A DNA stretch of 64,000 bases from Actinacidiphila rubida (GTDB taxonomy: Bacteria; Actinomycetota; Actinomycetes; Streptomycetales; Streptomycetaceae): the NCBI RefSeq assembly GCF_900110255.1, contig NZ_FODD01000010.1, positions 157,932-221,931 on the forward strand. The letters run 5' to 3'. The notes under the pieces were generated by a model. It was not told where the DNA came from. It worked only from the letters and a program-made list of their open reading frames with translations, and made no database searches. Of the stretch, positions 8,088 to 15,924 are shown piece by piece; position 1 is the stretch's first letter, and each line of letters opens with the position of its first letter. A program made the position numbers and the translations under genes.

Positions 8088-8519
8088 TCAGTCGCCCAGG
8101 ACCAGCCTCTCCAGGGCCGCGCGGGCACGCGCGTCGGACTCGGCGCGGCGGGCCACCGCCGCGGCCAGATCGGCCGCCCACGCGTCGAGCGGCACCGGCG
8201 TCCGCGAGAGGACCACGCCGCGCACCACGGTCGCCAGCTCGCCCTGGGGGCGGCCGTGCGTCACGGTCAGGATCAACCGCTTGTCGTCCAGGGTGACTTC
8301 GAGCCGCTCGACGCGGCCCTCACGCCCCGCGAGCCGGTCGCCCACGGTGCGCCTGCGCTCCACGGCGACCGCGTCCGCCGGCAGCGCGTCGGCGAGCGAC
8401 ACGGTCAGCACCTTGGCGTAGGTCTCCAGGTCGGCCGCGTCCCGGCGCAGCGCGGCGGCCAGCTGGTCGAGCACCGCGCCCGGATCCGGCTGCTCCGCCG
8501 AAGGTTCCCGCTCACTCAT
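8088..8519 (-). CDS. Conserved hypothetical protein
   Basis: A 143-residue soluble protein that I do not recognise. It is rich in Ala, Arg, Asp and Glu. The N-terminal half is probably helical (VLDQLAAALRRDAADLETYA). A beta-rich middle follows (RVERLEVTLDDKRLILTV) and then a helical C-terminus. It starts at ATG 8519, preceded by GAGGGAAG, 59 bp downstream of a YbjQ-like gene on the same strand. It may be in one transcriptional unit with the two YbjQ-like genes. No catalytic or DNA-binding motif is seen. Confidence 0.7.
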   Translation of the reverse strand: MSEREPSAEQPDPGAVLDQLAAALRRDAADLETYAKVLTVSLADALPADAVAVERRRTVGDRLAGREGRVERLEVTLDDKRLILTVTHGRPQGELATVVRGVVLSRTPVPLDAWAADLAAAVARRAESDARARAALERLVLGD

Positions 8520-8577
8520 CGTCTTCCCTCACGCTCCGAGACATCGTCGTGCACTGCCGGGCCCGGGCCCGGGCCTG

Positions 8578-9408
8578 TCAGCCGTCGAGGCTGAGCACCA
8601 TCGTGGGCCGCTCGATCTCGTGGTCCGGCCGCAGGGGCCGGACCGCCGTGCCGATCGAGAAGAACTCGGTGGTGTGCCCGCCCCACCGGTGGTTGTGCGC
8701 GTTGAGCTGCACCCCGACCACGCCTTCCGCCTGGAGCGCCTCGGCCTCCGTCTGCATCCGTGCCATGGCCAGCTCACGCGCGTCGTAGAGGGCCTGCGTG
8801 AACTGCTCGATCTCCACGTTGCGGCCCATGTTCGACAGCACCGCGCCCATCTTCTGGTGGGCGATGTGGTAGACGCAGGTGCCCATCACCATGCCCAGCG
8901 GCGCGTAGCCCGCCCGGATCAGCGTCCAGAAGTCCTGCCCGGACAGGTCCGAGGTGAAGGGCTGCCCCTTGAGGTTGCGCCACGTGCCGCCGCCGGGCGG
9001 CGGGGCGTCGGCCTTGACCGCGGTGCCGATCGCGATGAACTCCGCGATGTCGTTGCCGAACTCCCGCGCCTCCACGGTCAGCCGGACGCCGACGATGCCG
9101 TCCGCGCCCAGCGCCGCGGCCTCCGCCTCCATCCGCGTCATGGCCAGCTCCCTGGCGTGGTACATCGCCTGGCTCAGGGTGGTCAGCTCCTGGTTCTTGC
9201 CCCAGCGGCCGAGCTGGATCCCCACGTGGTAGATCGAGCTGCCCAGCACCAGGCCGATCGGCTTGAAACCGGCCTCCCTGACGAGCAGGAACTCGTTCAC
9301 CGACAGGTCGCTGGTGAAGAGGGAGCCGGGCCTTCCGGGCGTCAGCTCGGCCAACCGGCGCATCGCGTCCGCGGGAACGCCTTCGGCGCTCGGCTGTTGG
9401 TTCGTCAT
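8578..9408 (-). CDS. Duplicated YbjQ/UPF0145-type heavy-metal-binding-like protein
   Basis: The 276-residue protein consists of two copies of a YbjQ-like unit. Each has a FTSDLS start, a G(L/M)VxG beta strand, a helix ARELAMxRMxxEA, then G(I/V)VGVxL and a strand ending in (F)IGTAV. Repeat 1 spans about residues 30-145 and repeat 2 about 155-265. YbjQ proteins are small, oligomeric and of unknown function, sometimes annotated as heavy-metal binding. ATG 9408 has AGGGG 7 nt upstream; the longer upstream reading frame is not needed. A divergent paralogue lies just upstream. Confidence 0.8.
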   Translation of the reverse strand: MTNQQPSAEGVPADAMRRLAELTPGRPGSLFTSDLSVNEFLLVREAGFKPIGLVLGSSIYHVGIQLGRWGKNQELTTLSQAMYHARELAMTRMEAEAAALGADGIVGVRLTVEAREFGNDIAEFIAIGTAVKADAPPPGGGTWRNLKGQPFTSDLSGQDFWTLIRAGYAPLGMVMGTCVYHIAHQKMGAVLSNMGRNVEIEQFTQALYDARELAMARMQTEAEALQAEGVVGVQLNAHNHRWGGHTTEFFSIGTAVRPLRPDHEIERPTMVLSLDG

Positions 9409-9535
9409 GTCAGTACCCCTCGTCGACCGTGCGTTGGGCGATGCGTGACAGGCATCGGGAGATGGGCGGCCAGATGGAAACGGGAGCCGGAAAGGGACGG
9501 GGAACGGGAGCGGCACCGGGCAGGGCGCGGGGAGA

Positions 9536-10459
9536 TCACGGGGTCCGTCCGCGGCCGCCGAGAGGCATCACGGACAGGGTCCGCGGCGGCGGCTGCCCGA
9601 CGCGGAACCGGGCGATCGTCGTGCCGATCATCGTCGCCTCGGCGATGTGGTCCTCCTGGTCCCGGTTGCCGGAGCGGATGCACGGCTCCGACCACACCCG
9701 CAGTCGGTTCGCGGCCATCACGAGTCCGTCACCGCCCCGCCGCGCGCCCTGAACGCCGAGCTGCGCCCGCGCGTCGGAGCGCACCGCGTGGACCAGGTCG
9801 GTCCAGCCCGCCACCTCGGTGTTCCGCCAGGAGTACCGCTGCGACGCGGTCCCGTAGTCGTCGTGCCGGACCCCGATCGACATGCCGACCAGCAGCGTGA
9901 CCGGTATCCAGCCGGCGCCGACGAGCTTGGCGAAGCCCTCGCCGTTCAGGTGCGAGGTGAAGGGGTCGGCGACGTGCCGCACGCCCTGAGCCCTGACCGC
10001 GGTGCCGATGACCTGGAACTCGAGGCAGTTGGCGCGGCCGGTGAAGGGGGCCATGGTCAGTGACGCGGACACGACTCCGTCGCCGCCGAGGGCCCGGCAC
10101 TCCGCGGACATGCGGGCCAGCGCGGTGCGCCTGGCCTCGTCGAACACGCCGACCAGCGGCGCCGACGGGGCGCCGTTCCCGGACAGTGCGACCTGGGCGC
10201 CGCCGCGGCGCGAACCGAGGGTGTAGCCGTACCCGGCGCCGGCGAACTGGCAGTCGTGGTAGCCCCAGTACCTGCCGGTGCGCCCGATGTGGAAGACCGC
10301 GGACCCCATGACCTGGCCGACCGGCTCGAAGCCCACCGCGCGGACGGCCGCGAACTCACCGGTGGAGAGTGCCGAGGTCCACGTTCCGCTGCTGCCCGCG
10401 GACGCCAGCCGCTCCGTGGCGGCGGGAGGCAGCCCCGCCCCGTTCCATGGCTCCGACAC
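9536..10459 (-). CDS. Second duplicated YbjQ-like protein
   Basis: The 307-residue product begins at a GTG behind a G-rich ribosome site. It again carries two YbjQ-like halves: TSALSTGEFAAVRAVGFEPV, ending in CLEFQVIGTAV, and FTSHLNGEGFAKLVGAGW, ending in ATMIGTTI. The first half has a longer Gly-rich insertion (YWGYHDCQFAGAGYGYTLG) than its neighbour. It is a diverged paralogue of the gene at 8578-9408, 127 bp away on the same strand. The function is unknown. Confidence 0.75.
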   Translation of the reverse strand: MSEPWNGAGLPPAATERLASAGSSGTWTSALSTGEFAAVRAVGFEPVGQVMGSAVFHIGRTGRYWGYHDCQFAGAGYGYTLGSRRGGAQVALSGNGAPSAPLVGVFDEARRTALARMSAECRALGGDGVVSASLTMAPFTGRANCLEFQVIGTAVRAQGVRHVADPFTSHLNGEGFAKLVGAGWIPVTLLVGMSIGVRHDDYGTASQRYSWRNTEVAGWTDLVHAVRSDARAQLGVQGARRGGDGLVMAANRLRVWSEPCIRSGNRDQEDHIAEATMIGTTIARFRVGQPPPRTLSVMPLGGRGRTP

Positions 10460-10953
10460 GCGCCCCCCAGTTCCCCCGCCCGACTCGTAGCGCGAGGCTA
10501 GCGCGAGGTTACGCCCCGGACGAGCGGTCCTCGCGACAGGGGGTGCGCACGGGCTGGGCGCGACGCGGGCGGGTCAGTCCTCGCTGCGGACGATCGTGGA
10601 TTCGTCGCCCTCGGGGTAACGCCAGGCTTCCGGACCGGTGCGCCGGTCGCGAGCGGGGAGGCAGGTGCGGGGGCGGCCGATGACCGGCCGCGCGGTGGAT
10701 ATACGGCTGGGGGAACGGTGACCGGCCGGCTGGCCGGCGATCCTCTCGTCAGGCACGATTCCTCATTCGTCGCTGATGGGCAGAGCCGGCGGGTGCGGGC
10801 GCGCCCCGGGCCGGGAAACCGGTCCGTGGGCCGGGAGCGGTCTCCCGCTTCGCCGTGACCGCCGTCCTCCTCGCTTCTCCTCCTCGCCTCACCGGTCAGG
10901 ACGGACCGAAACACTTCGGACATCGCGGTCGCGCCGGGCCGGCGGTGCGGTGC
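10460..10953. other. Gene-poor stretch
   Basis: Apart from the tentative 60-residue reading frame at 10574-10756 I see no supported gene, RNA or strong hairpin in these 494 bp. The flanking genes both read on the minus strand. Confidence 0.5.
10574..10756 (-). CDS. Possible small protein (60 aa)
   Basis: A GTG start is preceded by GAGGAA at 4 nt. It opens a 60-codon frame starting MPDERIAGQPAGH and ending WRYPEGDESTIVRSED. The acidic tail is unlike typical out-of-frame shadow translations in this GC-rich DNA, which are Arg/Ala/Pro-rich. No family is recognised. It stands alone in a gene-poor gap, so it may be real but could be chance. Confidence 0.35.
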   Translation of the reverse strand: MPDERIAGQPAGHRSPSRISTARPVIGRPRTCLPARDRRTGPEAWRYPEGDESTIVRSED

Positions 10954-11166
10954 TCACCTCATGGCGACCGCGAGGACGGCGATCAGGACGACGACCGCGG
11001 ACAGGGCGAGCAGCAGCACGTGGGTCGCGGGCAGCGAGTTCGCGGCGTGGTGGTGCGCGGGCGCGAGACGTGCGTGCCGGGCCTGCGGAGCCGCGCCGGA
11101 GTCCGGATCGGTCCGCCGGTCGGTGCCCTCGGTCAGGTCGATGTGCGTCATCGGGTAGTGCGTCAT
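10954..11166 (-). CDS. Small single-helix membrane protein
   Basis: The 70-residue protein starts at ATG 11166 after an AGAAG motif. A polar, His-rich N-terminal half (MTHYPMTHIDLTEG, ARLAPAHHHAAN) is followed by one C-terminal transmembrane segment, HVLLLALSAVVVLIAVLAVA, ending one residue later. It is probably tail-anchored with the N-terminus in the cytoplasm. It lies 55 bp downstream of the MpaB-like gene. I do not recognise a family. Confidence 0.6.
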   Translation of the reverse strand: MTHYPMTHIDLTEGTDRRTDPDSGAAPQARHARLAPAHHHAANSLPATHVLLLALSAVVVLIAVLAVAMR

Positions 11167-11221
11167 GGGCTTCTTCTGACCGCTCAAACCCCGTTCGAAC
11201 ACGGAAGCCCGGGATGTCCCG

Positions 11222-12106
11222 TCACTCCACGGGGGACGTGTCCGCCGGGCGCCCCGGGGCCATGGCCCAGCGGACGGCCGAGGTGACGGCCGATCCCAGG
11301 GGCCGGACGCACCACTGGTCGACCAGCGGCAGCCGGGGGAGGCCCAGCTCGCGTGCGGCCCACGGCGGGAGCAGCGACACGGCGTTGGCGGCCAGCGCGC
11401 CGTACGGCAGCCGGACGGCGAGCGGGACGGGCGGCCGGAGCAGCAGGAACCGGGCGGCCCGGTGCGCCGCGGGGGTGGCGCGCAACTCCGGACGGTAGCC
11501 GGCGAGCGTCCGGGAGAGTTCCGCGCGGTCGGTGGGCGGGTCGGCGACACCCAGCTCCTGCGCGATCCGCGCGGCGTCGAGGACGTACCCGTCGTAGCCG
11601 GCGGGTGTCAGGGGGTGCGCACCGTAGCGCTGGTGCGCGCGCAGGAAGCTGTCCACCTCGGCGGCGTGCACCCAGCCGAGCAGACGGGGATCGGCGGCGC
11701 GGTACGGCTCGCCGTCCGCGGACACGCCGCGCACGCGGTCGTGCACCGCCCGTACCCGGGCGCACGCCTGCTCCGCGAACTCCGCGGTGCCGTACGTCGT
11801 GGTGGCGAGGAAGGTGCTGGTCCGCTGGAGCCGGCCCCAGGGGTCGCCGCGATATCCCGAGTGGGCCTCGACGGCCGCCATCGCGAGCGGGTGGAGGGAC
11901 TGGAGCAGCAGCGCGGACAGGCCGCCGATGAACATCGAGGCGTCACCGTGCACCCGGCGGATGGGGCGGTCGGGGCCGAACCAGCGCGGGCCGGGGGTGC
12001 CGTGGATGCGGGCCCGGTTGCGCGGCCCCTCGGGACCGGCGACGCGCGCGAACAGGAGTTGGCCCAGCTGTGCGCGCAGGCCGATGGTGTCGTTCGCATG
12101 CTCCAT
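11222..12106 (-). CDS. MpaB-like oxygenase (DUF2236)
   Basis: The protein has 294 residues. The segment RRVHGDASMFIGGLSALLLQ followed by SLHPLAMAAVEAHSGY matches the conserved His-containing helix of the MpaB/DUF2236 family. LGWVHAAEVDSFL then supplies the second conserved His. Family members are haem-dependent oxygenases such as the latex-clearing protein and oxidases in mycophenolate synthesis. ATG 12106 has GGGGAG upstream and is preferred to an ATG/GTG a few codons earlier. The substrate is unknown. Confidence 0.8.
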   Translation of the reverse strand: MEHANDTIGLRAQLGQLLFARVAGPEGPRNRARIHGTPGPRWFGPDRPIRRVHGDASMFIGGLSALLLQSLHPLAMAAVEAHSGYRGDPWGRLQRTSTFLATTTYGTAEFAEQACARVRAVHDRVRGVSADGEPYRAADPRLLGWVHAAEVDSFLRAHQRYGAHPLTPAGYDGYVLDAARIAQELGVADPPTDRAELSRTLAGYRPELRATPAAHRAARFLLLRPPVPLAVRLPYGALAANAVSLLPPWAARELGLPRLPLVDQWCVRPLGSAVTSAVRWAMAPGRPADTSPVE

Positions 12107-12227
12107 GGACGGGGCTCCCCTCGGATGCCGTGCCCCTTCCACCCTGCCACGGGTGAGCCGCCGTCCGGCTATCCCCGCTGACCTCCGTACGTGCCGTGAC
12201 CGACGGTGACGAGACCGCCGGAGCCGG

Positions 12228-12617
12228 TCACTCGCGGCGTGCGGCCGAACGCGCCCCCAGGCAGGCCGCCGCGGAGACCAGGGCGGCCGTGCCCGCGGCG
12301 TACAGCGTCTCGGGGGACGCCGTCACGACCGACACCACGAACAGCACCAAGGCGAGTGCGAGGAACCCCTTGGCGACGCGCCGCCCGGCGGCCCCGGGCT
12401 CGTCGTCCCCGGTACCGTCCGGGGCCGCGGCGCGTTCCGCCGCGTGCTCCGTGGCGTCGGCTCCGGTCGGCGGGGCCTCCTCCGCTGGCGCGGGCCGCGC
12501 CTCCCGCCTGTGCGTCAGCCGCATCCGCGCCAGCTGACGGGCCAGGTGGGGATCCTCCTGTGTCAGTGCTCGCTCCATGTCGGCCAGCACTTTCCGTTCG
12601 CGCACCGTCAGGTCCAT
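12228..12617 (-). CDS. DUF3040-type small membrane protein
   Basis: The 129-residue protein starts at ATG 12617 with a perfect GGAGG 5 nt away. The N-terminal helix TVRERKVLADMERALTQEDP is typical of the DUF3040 family of actinobacteria. An acidic linker and two adjacent transmembrane segments at the C-terminus follow (FLALALVLFVVSVVT and AAGTAALVSAAACLG). It is 120 bp downstream of the first rskA copy on the same strand. The role is unknown; membrane topology is the main prediction. Confidence 0.75.
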   Translation of the reverse strand: MDLTVRERKVLADMERALTQEDPHLARQLARMRLTHRREARPAPAEEAPPTGADATEHAAERAAAPDGTGDDEPGAAGRRVAKGFLALALVLFVVSVVTASPETLYAAGTAALVSAAACLGARSAARRE

Positions 12618-12737
12618 CGTCGCCTCCACCCGATGTCATGGGCGGCCCCGAGATCCGCGCCCTACGACTACCCCTGGCAGGGCGAACGACACGGGCAGGT
12701 CGTCAGAGCTTGAGGTCGATGCCCGCGGACAGCGCTG

Positions 12738-13487
12738 TCACACCGGCAGGAGGGCCAGCGGCGGGCTGGTGGGCGAGGTGGAGCCGCCGTGGGGCTCGGC
12801 GGTGATGCCGACGCCGTCGGCGGCCGCCTGCGACCCCGTGAGGACGGTGGCGCCCGCTGACCGTCCCTGTGCCACCAGCCCGGCGGGGACCATCGTGCCG
12901 TGGTGGCTGTACCAGAGCTCGTAGACCTGGGAGCGGGGCAGGGCCGGCAGGCCGTGGAAGAGGACGGCGGCCCGGTCTAGGGCGCGGGAGGAGACGACGG
13001 TGGCGGTGCCGCCGCCCTTGAGGGCTCCGGTGTGGAAGGTCGCGTCGGGTGCCGCCGTCAGGGCGCTGAGTTCCGTGGCCTGCTGTTCGGCGCGGACGGC
13101 CTGCCGGTGCTGGGAGTCGGCTTGGTTCTGGGCGTCGACAGCGACTCCGCCGGCGACTCCGGCGACCGCCAGGCACGCGGCGGCGGCCGCGTAGGGCAGC
13201 CGCCGGCGCCACCGGAGCCGCCGGGCGGACCGCAGGGGAGTGACGTTCACCTCGGGGGGCAGCTGCCTGGTGCCGCCGACGGCCGACATGACCTGGTGTC
13301 GCAGTCCGGCCGGCGGCACCTCGGCCACCGCCAGGGCCAACCGGGCAGCGGTCTCCCGCAGTTCGCGGACCTCCCGGGCGCAGGCCTCGCACCGGCCCAT
13401 GTGGCGCCGGAACTCCTCCGCCTCGGACCGCGTCAGCGCACCGACCGCGTACGCGCCGGTCAGGGTGTGCAGGTCGGTGCCGGTCAT
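12738..13487 (-). CDS. rskA: Anti-sigma-K factor, copy 1
   Basis: The 249-residue protein begins MTGTDLHTLTGAYAVGAL. A zinc-type anti-sigma motif HMGRCEAC (H-x3-C-x2-C) is followed by one transmembrane helix at about residues 95-115 (YAAAAACLAVAGVAGGVAV). The extracytoplasmic RskA domain ends in an ALLPV tail. It should bind and hold the sigma factor encoded just upstream at the membrane until proteolysis releases it. It overlaps that gene by 4 bp, so the two are translationally coupled. A close paralogue lies at 36065-36814. Confidence 0.88.
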   Translation of the reverse strand: MTGTDLHTLTGAYAVGALTRSEAEEFRRHMGRCEACAREVRELRETAARLALAVAEVPPAGLRHQVMSAVGGTRQLPPEVNVTPLRSARRLRWRRRLPYAAAAACLAVAGVAGGVAVDAQNQADSQHRQAVRAEQQATELSALTAAPDATFHTGALKGGGTATVVSSRALDRAAVLFHGLPALPRSQVYELWYSHHGTMVPAGLVAQGRSAGATVLTGSQAAADGVGITAEPHGGSTSPTSPPLALLPV

Positions 13488-14074
13488 GAGCTCACCCCCA
13501 GGCAGTCGCGGAGGCGGATCAGCCCGTCGCGCAGCCGGGTCCTGACGGTGCCCGGCGCGGCGCCGAGGACCTCGGCGGTCTGCTGGCAGGTGGAGCCGCG
13601 GTAGTGGGCGAGCGTGACCGACTCGCGCGGGAGCCCGGTGAGCTGCTGAAGGCAGCGGCGTACCTGTTCGCGTTCCAGCCGTTGTTCCACCCGCTCGCTC
13701 ACCTCGTCGAAGGCGGGCGCGTGGTCGCGGCTCCCGGCCCGCACCTCGCGGTCGGCGGCCGCCTGCACGGAGCGCACCCGGTCCACGGCACGGCGGTGGG
13801 TCAGCGTCATGATCCAGGCGAGCGCGCCGCCCTGCCGCGGGTCGAAGCGGGCGGCGCACCTCCACACGTCGATCAGGACCTCCCGCGCGACCTCTTCCGA
13901 CTGCGCCCGGTCCCTGACCACGCGCCGCGCGAGGCCCGGCACGGACCCGGCGACGGCGGTGCGGAGGGCCTCGAAAGCCTCGCGGTCCCCGCGTGAGACG
14001 CGTGCGGGCAGCGACTCCAGGACTCGTTGCGCGGGCCGGCCGTGCGCTGGACCGCGATGCGCTGCGGCACGCAT
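13484..14074 (-). CDS. sigK: ECF sigma factor SigK-like, copy 1
   Basis: The protein has 196 residues. Region 2 contains QSEEVAREVLIDVWRCAARF and region 4 contains CQQTAEVLGAAPGTVRTRL. Cys141 and Cys191 are 50 residues apart, the same spacing as the redox cysteines reported for M. tuberculosis SigK (133 and 183). An extra Cys163 is found only in this copy. ATG 14074 follows AGGAGG at 5 nt. A SigK-like promoter at 14107-14136 suggests autoregulation. It has diverged more than copy 2 in region 4 (YRGSTCQQ against YRGYTYQQ). Confidence 0.88.
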   Translation of the reverse strand: MRAAAHRGPAHGRPAQRVLESLPARVSRGDREAFEALRTAVAGSVPGLARRVVRDRAQSEEVAREVLIDVWRCAARFDPRQGGALAWIMTLTHRRAVDRVRSVQAAADREVRAGSRDHAPAFDEVSERVEQRLEREQVRRCLQQLTGLPRESVTLAHYRGSTCQQTAEVLGAAPGTVRTRLRDGLIRLRDCLGVSS

Positions 14075-14080
14075 GGGCAC

Positions 14081-14557
14081 CTCCTGCCGGCGTGAGCGCT
14101 CACCCTGGATTCGGTGCCGCGTGGCACGCGGATTGGTGCCAGGGCAGGATCTCCGCTGGTGGCTGCCCGCCGGGCGTCCCCGCCGCGTTCACGGCGCGAC
14201 GGCGGCCCGACAGCGGGCGGGGGCGAATGCCGCGTGTGTGACGACGACCGGTTCCGGGGCGACGGACGCCGGGCCGAGCGGTTCGGTGCGGTCGCGGGCG
14301 TCGGTCGATCTCCGGAAGCGCGACCGATCGCGACAGCGGGTAGGCCACCAAGGCCGCGGCACGGACGCCTCCGGTAGTCGCCCCCACGGCGGGCGGTCAC
14401 CCCCGCGGCAGCGCGTCGCCCGCCGGCAGGAAGCGGACCACGGTGAGCGCCAGGAACGGCGCGCCGATGCGTAGGCGACCCCCGGCCGCGCCGGTCGCGC
14501 TCGGCGCAGAACGGGCGCGGCACGCGCGAGGCCCTCGGGCACGGCGGCGTCCCGCGA
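14081..14557. other. Intergenic stretch with promoter and possible gene remnant
   Basis: Besides the SigK-type promoter I see only one hint of coding. On the minus strand, 14397 to about 14475 would encode RIGAPFLALTVVRFLPAGD, a plausible C-terminal tail of a membrane protein, but no supported frame leads into it. It may be a gene relic. Nothing else is evident. Confidence 0.4.
14107..14136 (-). promoter_or_regulatory. SigK-type promoter upstream of sigK copy 1
   Basis: Read on the minus strand: CCAATCC (-35, 14136-14130), a 15-bp spacer, then CCGAATCC (-10, 14114-14107), about 33 bp before the sigK start. The spacer contains the inverted repeat GTGCC/GGCAC. The same -35/15 bp/-10 arrangement occurs at three other places in the window, all in the SigK locus. 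Confidence 0.75.
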
Positions 14558-15097
14558 TCACCCCTCGGACGTCACCCCGTCCGCCCCGGGCAGCGCCTTC
14601 TCCAGCAGCGTGAAGGACTTGGCGGGTCCGCCCGGCTGCGCCTTGCCGTCCTTGCGGCCCACCGCGCGGTAACCGGCGCGCCGGTAGTAGGCGTTGAGCT
14701 CCGCGTTCCCGGCCAGGCAGTCCAGCCGCACGAGCGGCCTCCCCGCCTCGGCCACGCGACGCTCCGCGGCGTTCAGCAGGAAGGTGCCGGTGCCGGGAGC
14801 GGCGACGGCACGGTCGACCATGAGCCGGTGCACGTAACCGGCCACCGGCGGCTGGGGGCCCCACGCGGCCTGGTCCTCCCACCACAACTCCCAGGCGCCG
14901 GCGACGTGTCCGCCCCTCTCCGCGAGCCAGACCTCGCCGTGCGCCATGACGCGGCGGAAGTGGTCCTCGCCCAGCTCGCCCGGCAGCCACTGACCGGCGA
15001 TCCCTCGGGCCAGCATCCACCGCGCGGCGTCGTCACGGAGGCGGACGAGGGCGGCGACATCGCCGTCGGCGGCCGGGCGGACACGGAGATCGTTCAC
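14558..15097 (-). CDS. GNAT-family N-acetyltransferase
   Basis: The protein has 179 residues. The N-terminal LRVRPAADGDVAALVRLRDD, the central acceptor strand GYVHRLMVDRAVAAPGTG and the C-terminal NAELNAYYRRAGY form the usual GNAT fold. The acetyl-CoA pyrophosphate loop (normally Q/R-x-x-G-x-G/A) is reduced to APGTGT here. It starts at GTG 15097. It would transfer an acyl group to an amine on an unknown small molecule or protein. Confidence 0.8.
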   Translation of the reverse strand: MNDLRVRPAADGDVAALVRLRDDAARWMLARGIAGQWLPGELGEDHFRRVMAHGEVWLAERGGHVAGAWELWWEDQAAWGPQPPVAGYVHRLMVDRAVAAPGTGTFLLNAAERRVAEAGRPLVRLDCLAGNAELNAYYRRAGYRAVGRKDGKAQPGGPAKSFTLLEKALPGADGVTSEG

Positions 15098-15114
15098 CCG
15101 GGGATCCTCGCACG

Positions 15115-15149
15115 CCGGCCCGCCACCGCCGAACGCGGTGGCGGGCCGG
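15115..15149. terminator. 15-bp perfect hairpin
   Basis: The arms 15115-15129 and 15135-15149 are perfect complements with a 5-nt loop (CGAAC). It lies 33 bp beyond the stop of the DoxX-like gene at 15182 and just before the GNAT start, so it should end the upstream transcript. Confidence 0.8.
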
Positions 15150-15181
15150 GCCGCGCGGGACGGTGTCCCCGGGCCGGGGGC

Positions 15182-15808
15182 TCAGGGCAGGTGGCCGCGC
15201 ACGCTGCCGGTGGCGTCGTGCAGGTGCGCGGCGGCGCTGTGCGCGATGTCCTCGGTGCCCGAGCGGACGGCCTGCGCGAGGTGCCCGGTCCCCGAGACCA
15301 CGGCGTGCGCCAGGTCCCCGGTGCCCGCGACGACCGCGTGCGCGGTCCCGGCGACGTCCGCGCCCGTGCGATGGGCGGCCCCGCGGGCCCGGTAGGCCAG
15401 GGACGGCTTGCCGTGCGTGTCGGCCGCGGCGAGCAGCAGGCCGCCCGTCAGCGAGACGTTCTTGAGGAACAGCACCCGCTGGACGGCCCGCTCCTCGGGA
15501 TCCTCGACGGTCCAGAACGCGTGGTCGGTGAGCGTCGTCGGCACCAACGACGCGGCCAGTGCCAGCGACGAGAGCCGAGGCAGCCTGCCGAGGGCGAGCA
15601 GCGCGCCGGCACCCACCTGCACGGCGGCGCACACCTGGGCCAACTCCCGCGCGTTCTGCGGCAGATACGGCAGCCGCCGAGCGGCGGGATCCGGGTCCGC
15701 CTCGGGGGCCGGGCCGGTCGGTACGGCCGGGGCGCGCAGCGCGCCGACCCCGCTGCCGACGAACACACAGGCCAGCATGGGCCGGGCGACTCTTCTCAGG
15801 ACAGCCAT
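15182..15808 (-). CDS. DoxX-like membrane protein with repeat tail
   Basis: The 208-residue protein has DoxX-like features: LARPM-type first helix (RRVARPMLACVFVGSGVGAL), QVGAGALLALGRLPRLSSL, DHAFW and FLKNVSLTGGLLLAAADT. Together these suggest four membrane helices. After residue 140 comes a soluble tail of imperfect 11-residue repeats (AHAVVAGTGDL, AHAVVSGTGHL, AQAVRSGTEDI). The tail is unusual for the family and may form an amphipathic helix. The function of DoxX-like proteins is poorly known (redox or quinone-linked in some cases). Confidence 0.75.
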   Translation of the reverse strand: MAVLRRVARPMLACVFVGSGVGALRAPAVPTGPAPEADPDPAARRLPYLPQNARELAQVCAAVQVGAGALLALGRLPRLSSLALAASLVPTTLTDHAFWTVEDPEERAVQRVLFLKNVSLTGGLLLAAADTHGKPSLAYRARGAAHRTGADVAGTAHAVVAGTGDLAHAVVSGTGHLAQAVRSGTEDIAHSAAAHLHDATGSVRGHLP

Positions 15809-15924
15809 GTCCACCGGATGCCCTGGCGCGCCCGTGGCATGCCCGGCGGGCCGTCCCGCCGTCCGGAGGCCGCCATCGCGGGGCCCCGGACGTCACCTCG
15901 CGGCATGGGCCGGGCGGGCCTGCC

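Noticed and set aside
14397..15020. 207-residue minus frame overlapping the GNAT gene
   Set aside because: Most of it is a shadow of the GNAT gene in another frame; only its last 20 or so residues look protein-like, and these are noted as a possible relic.
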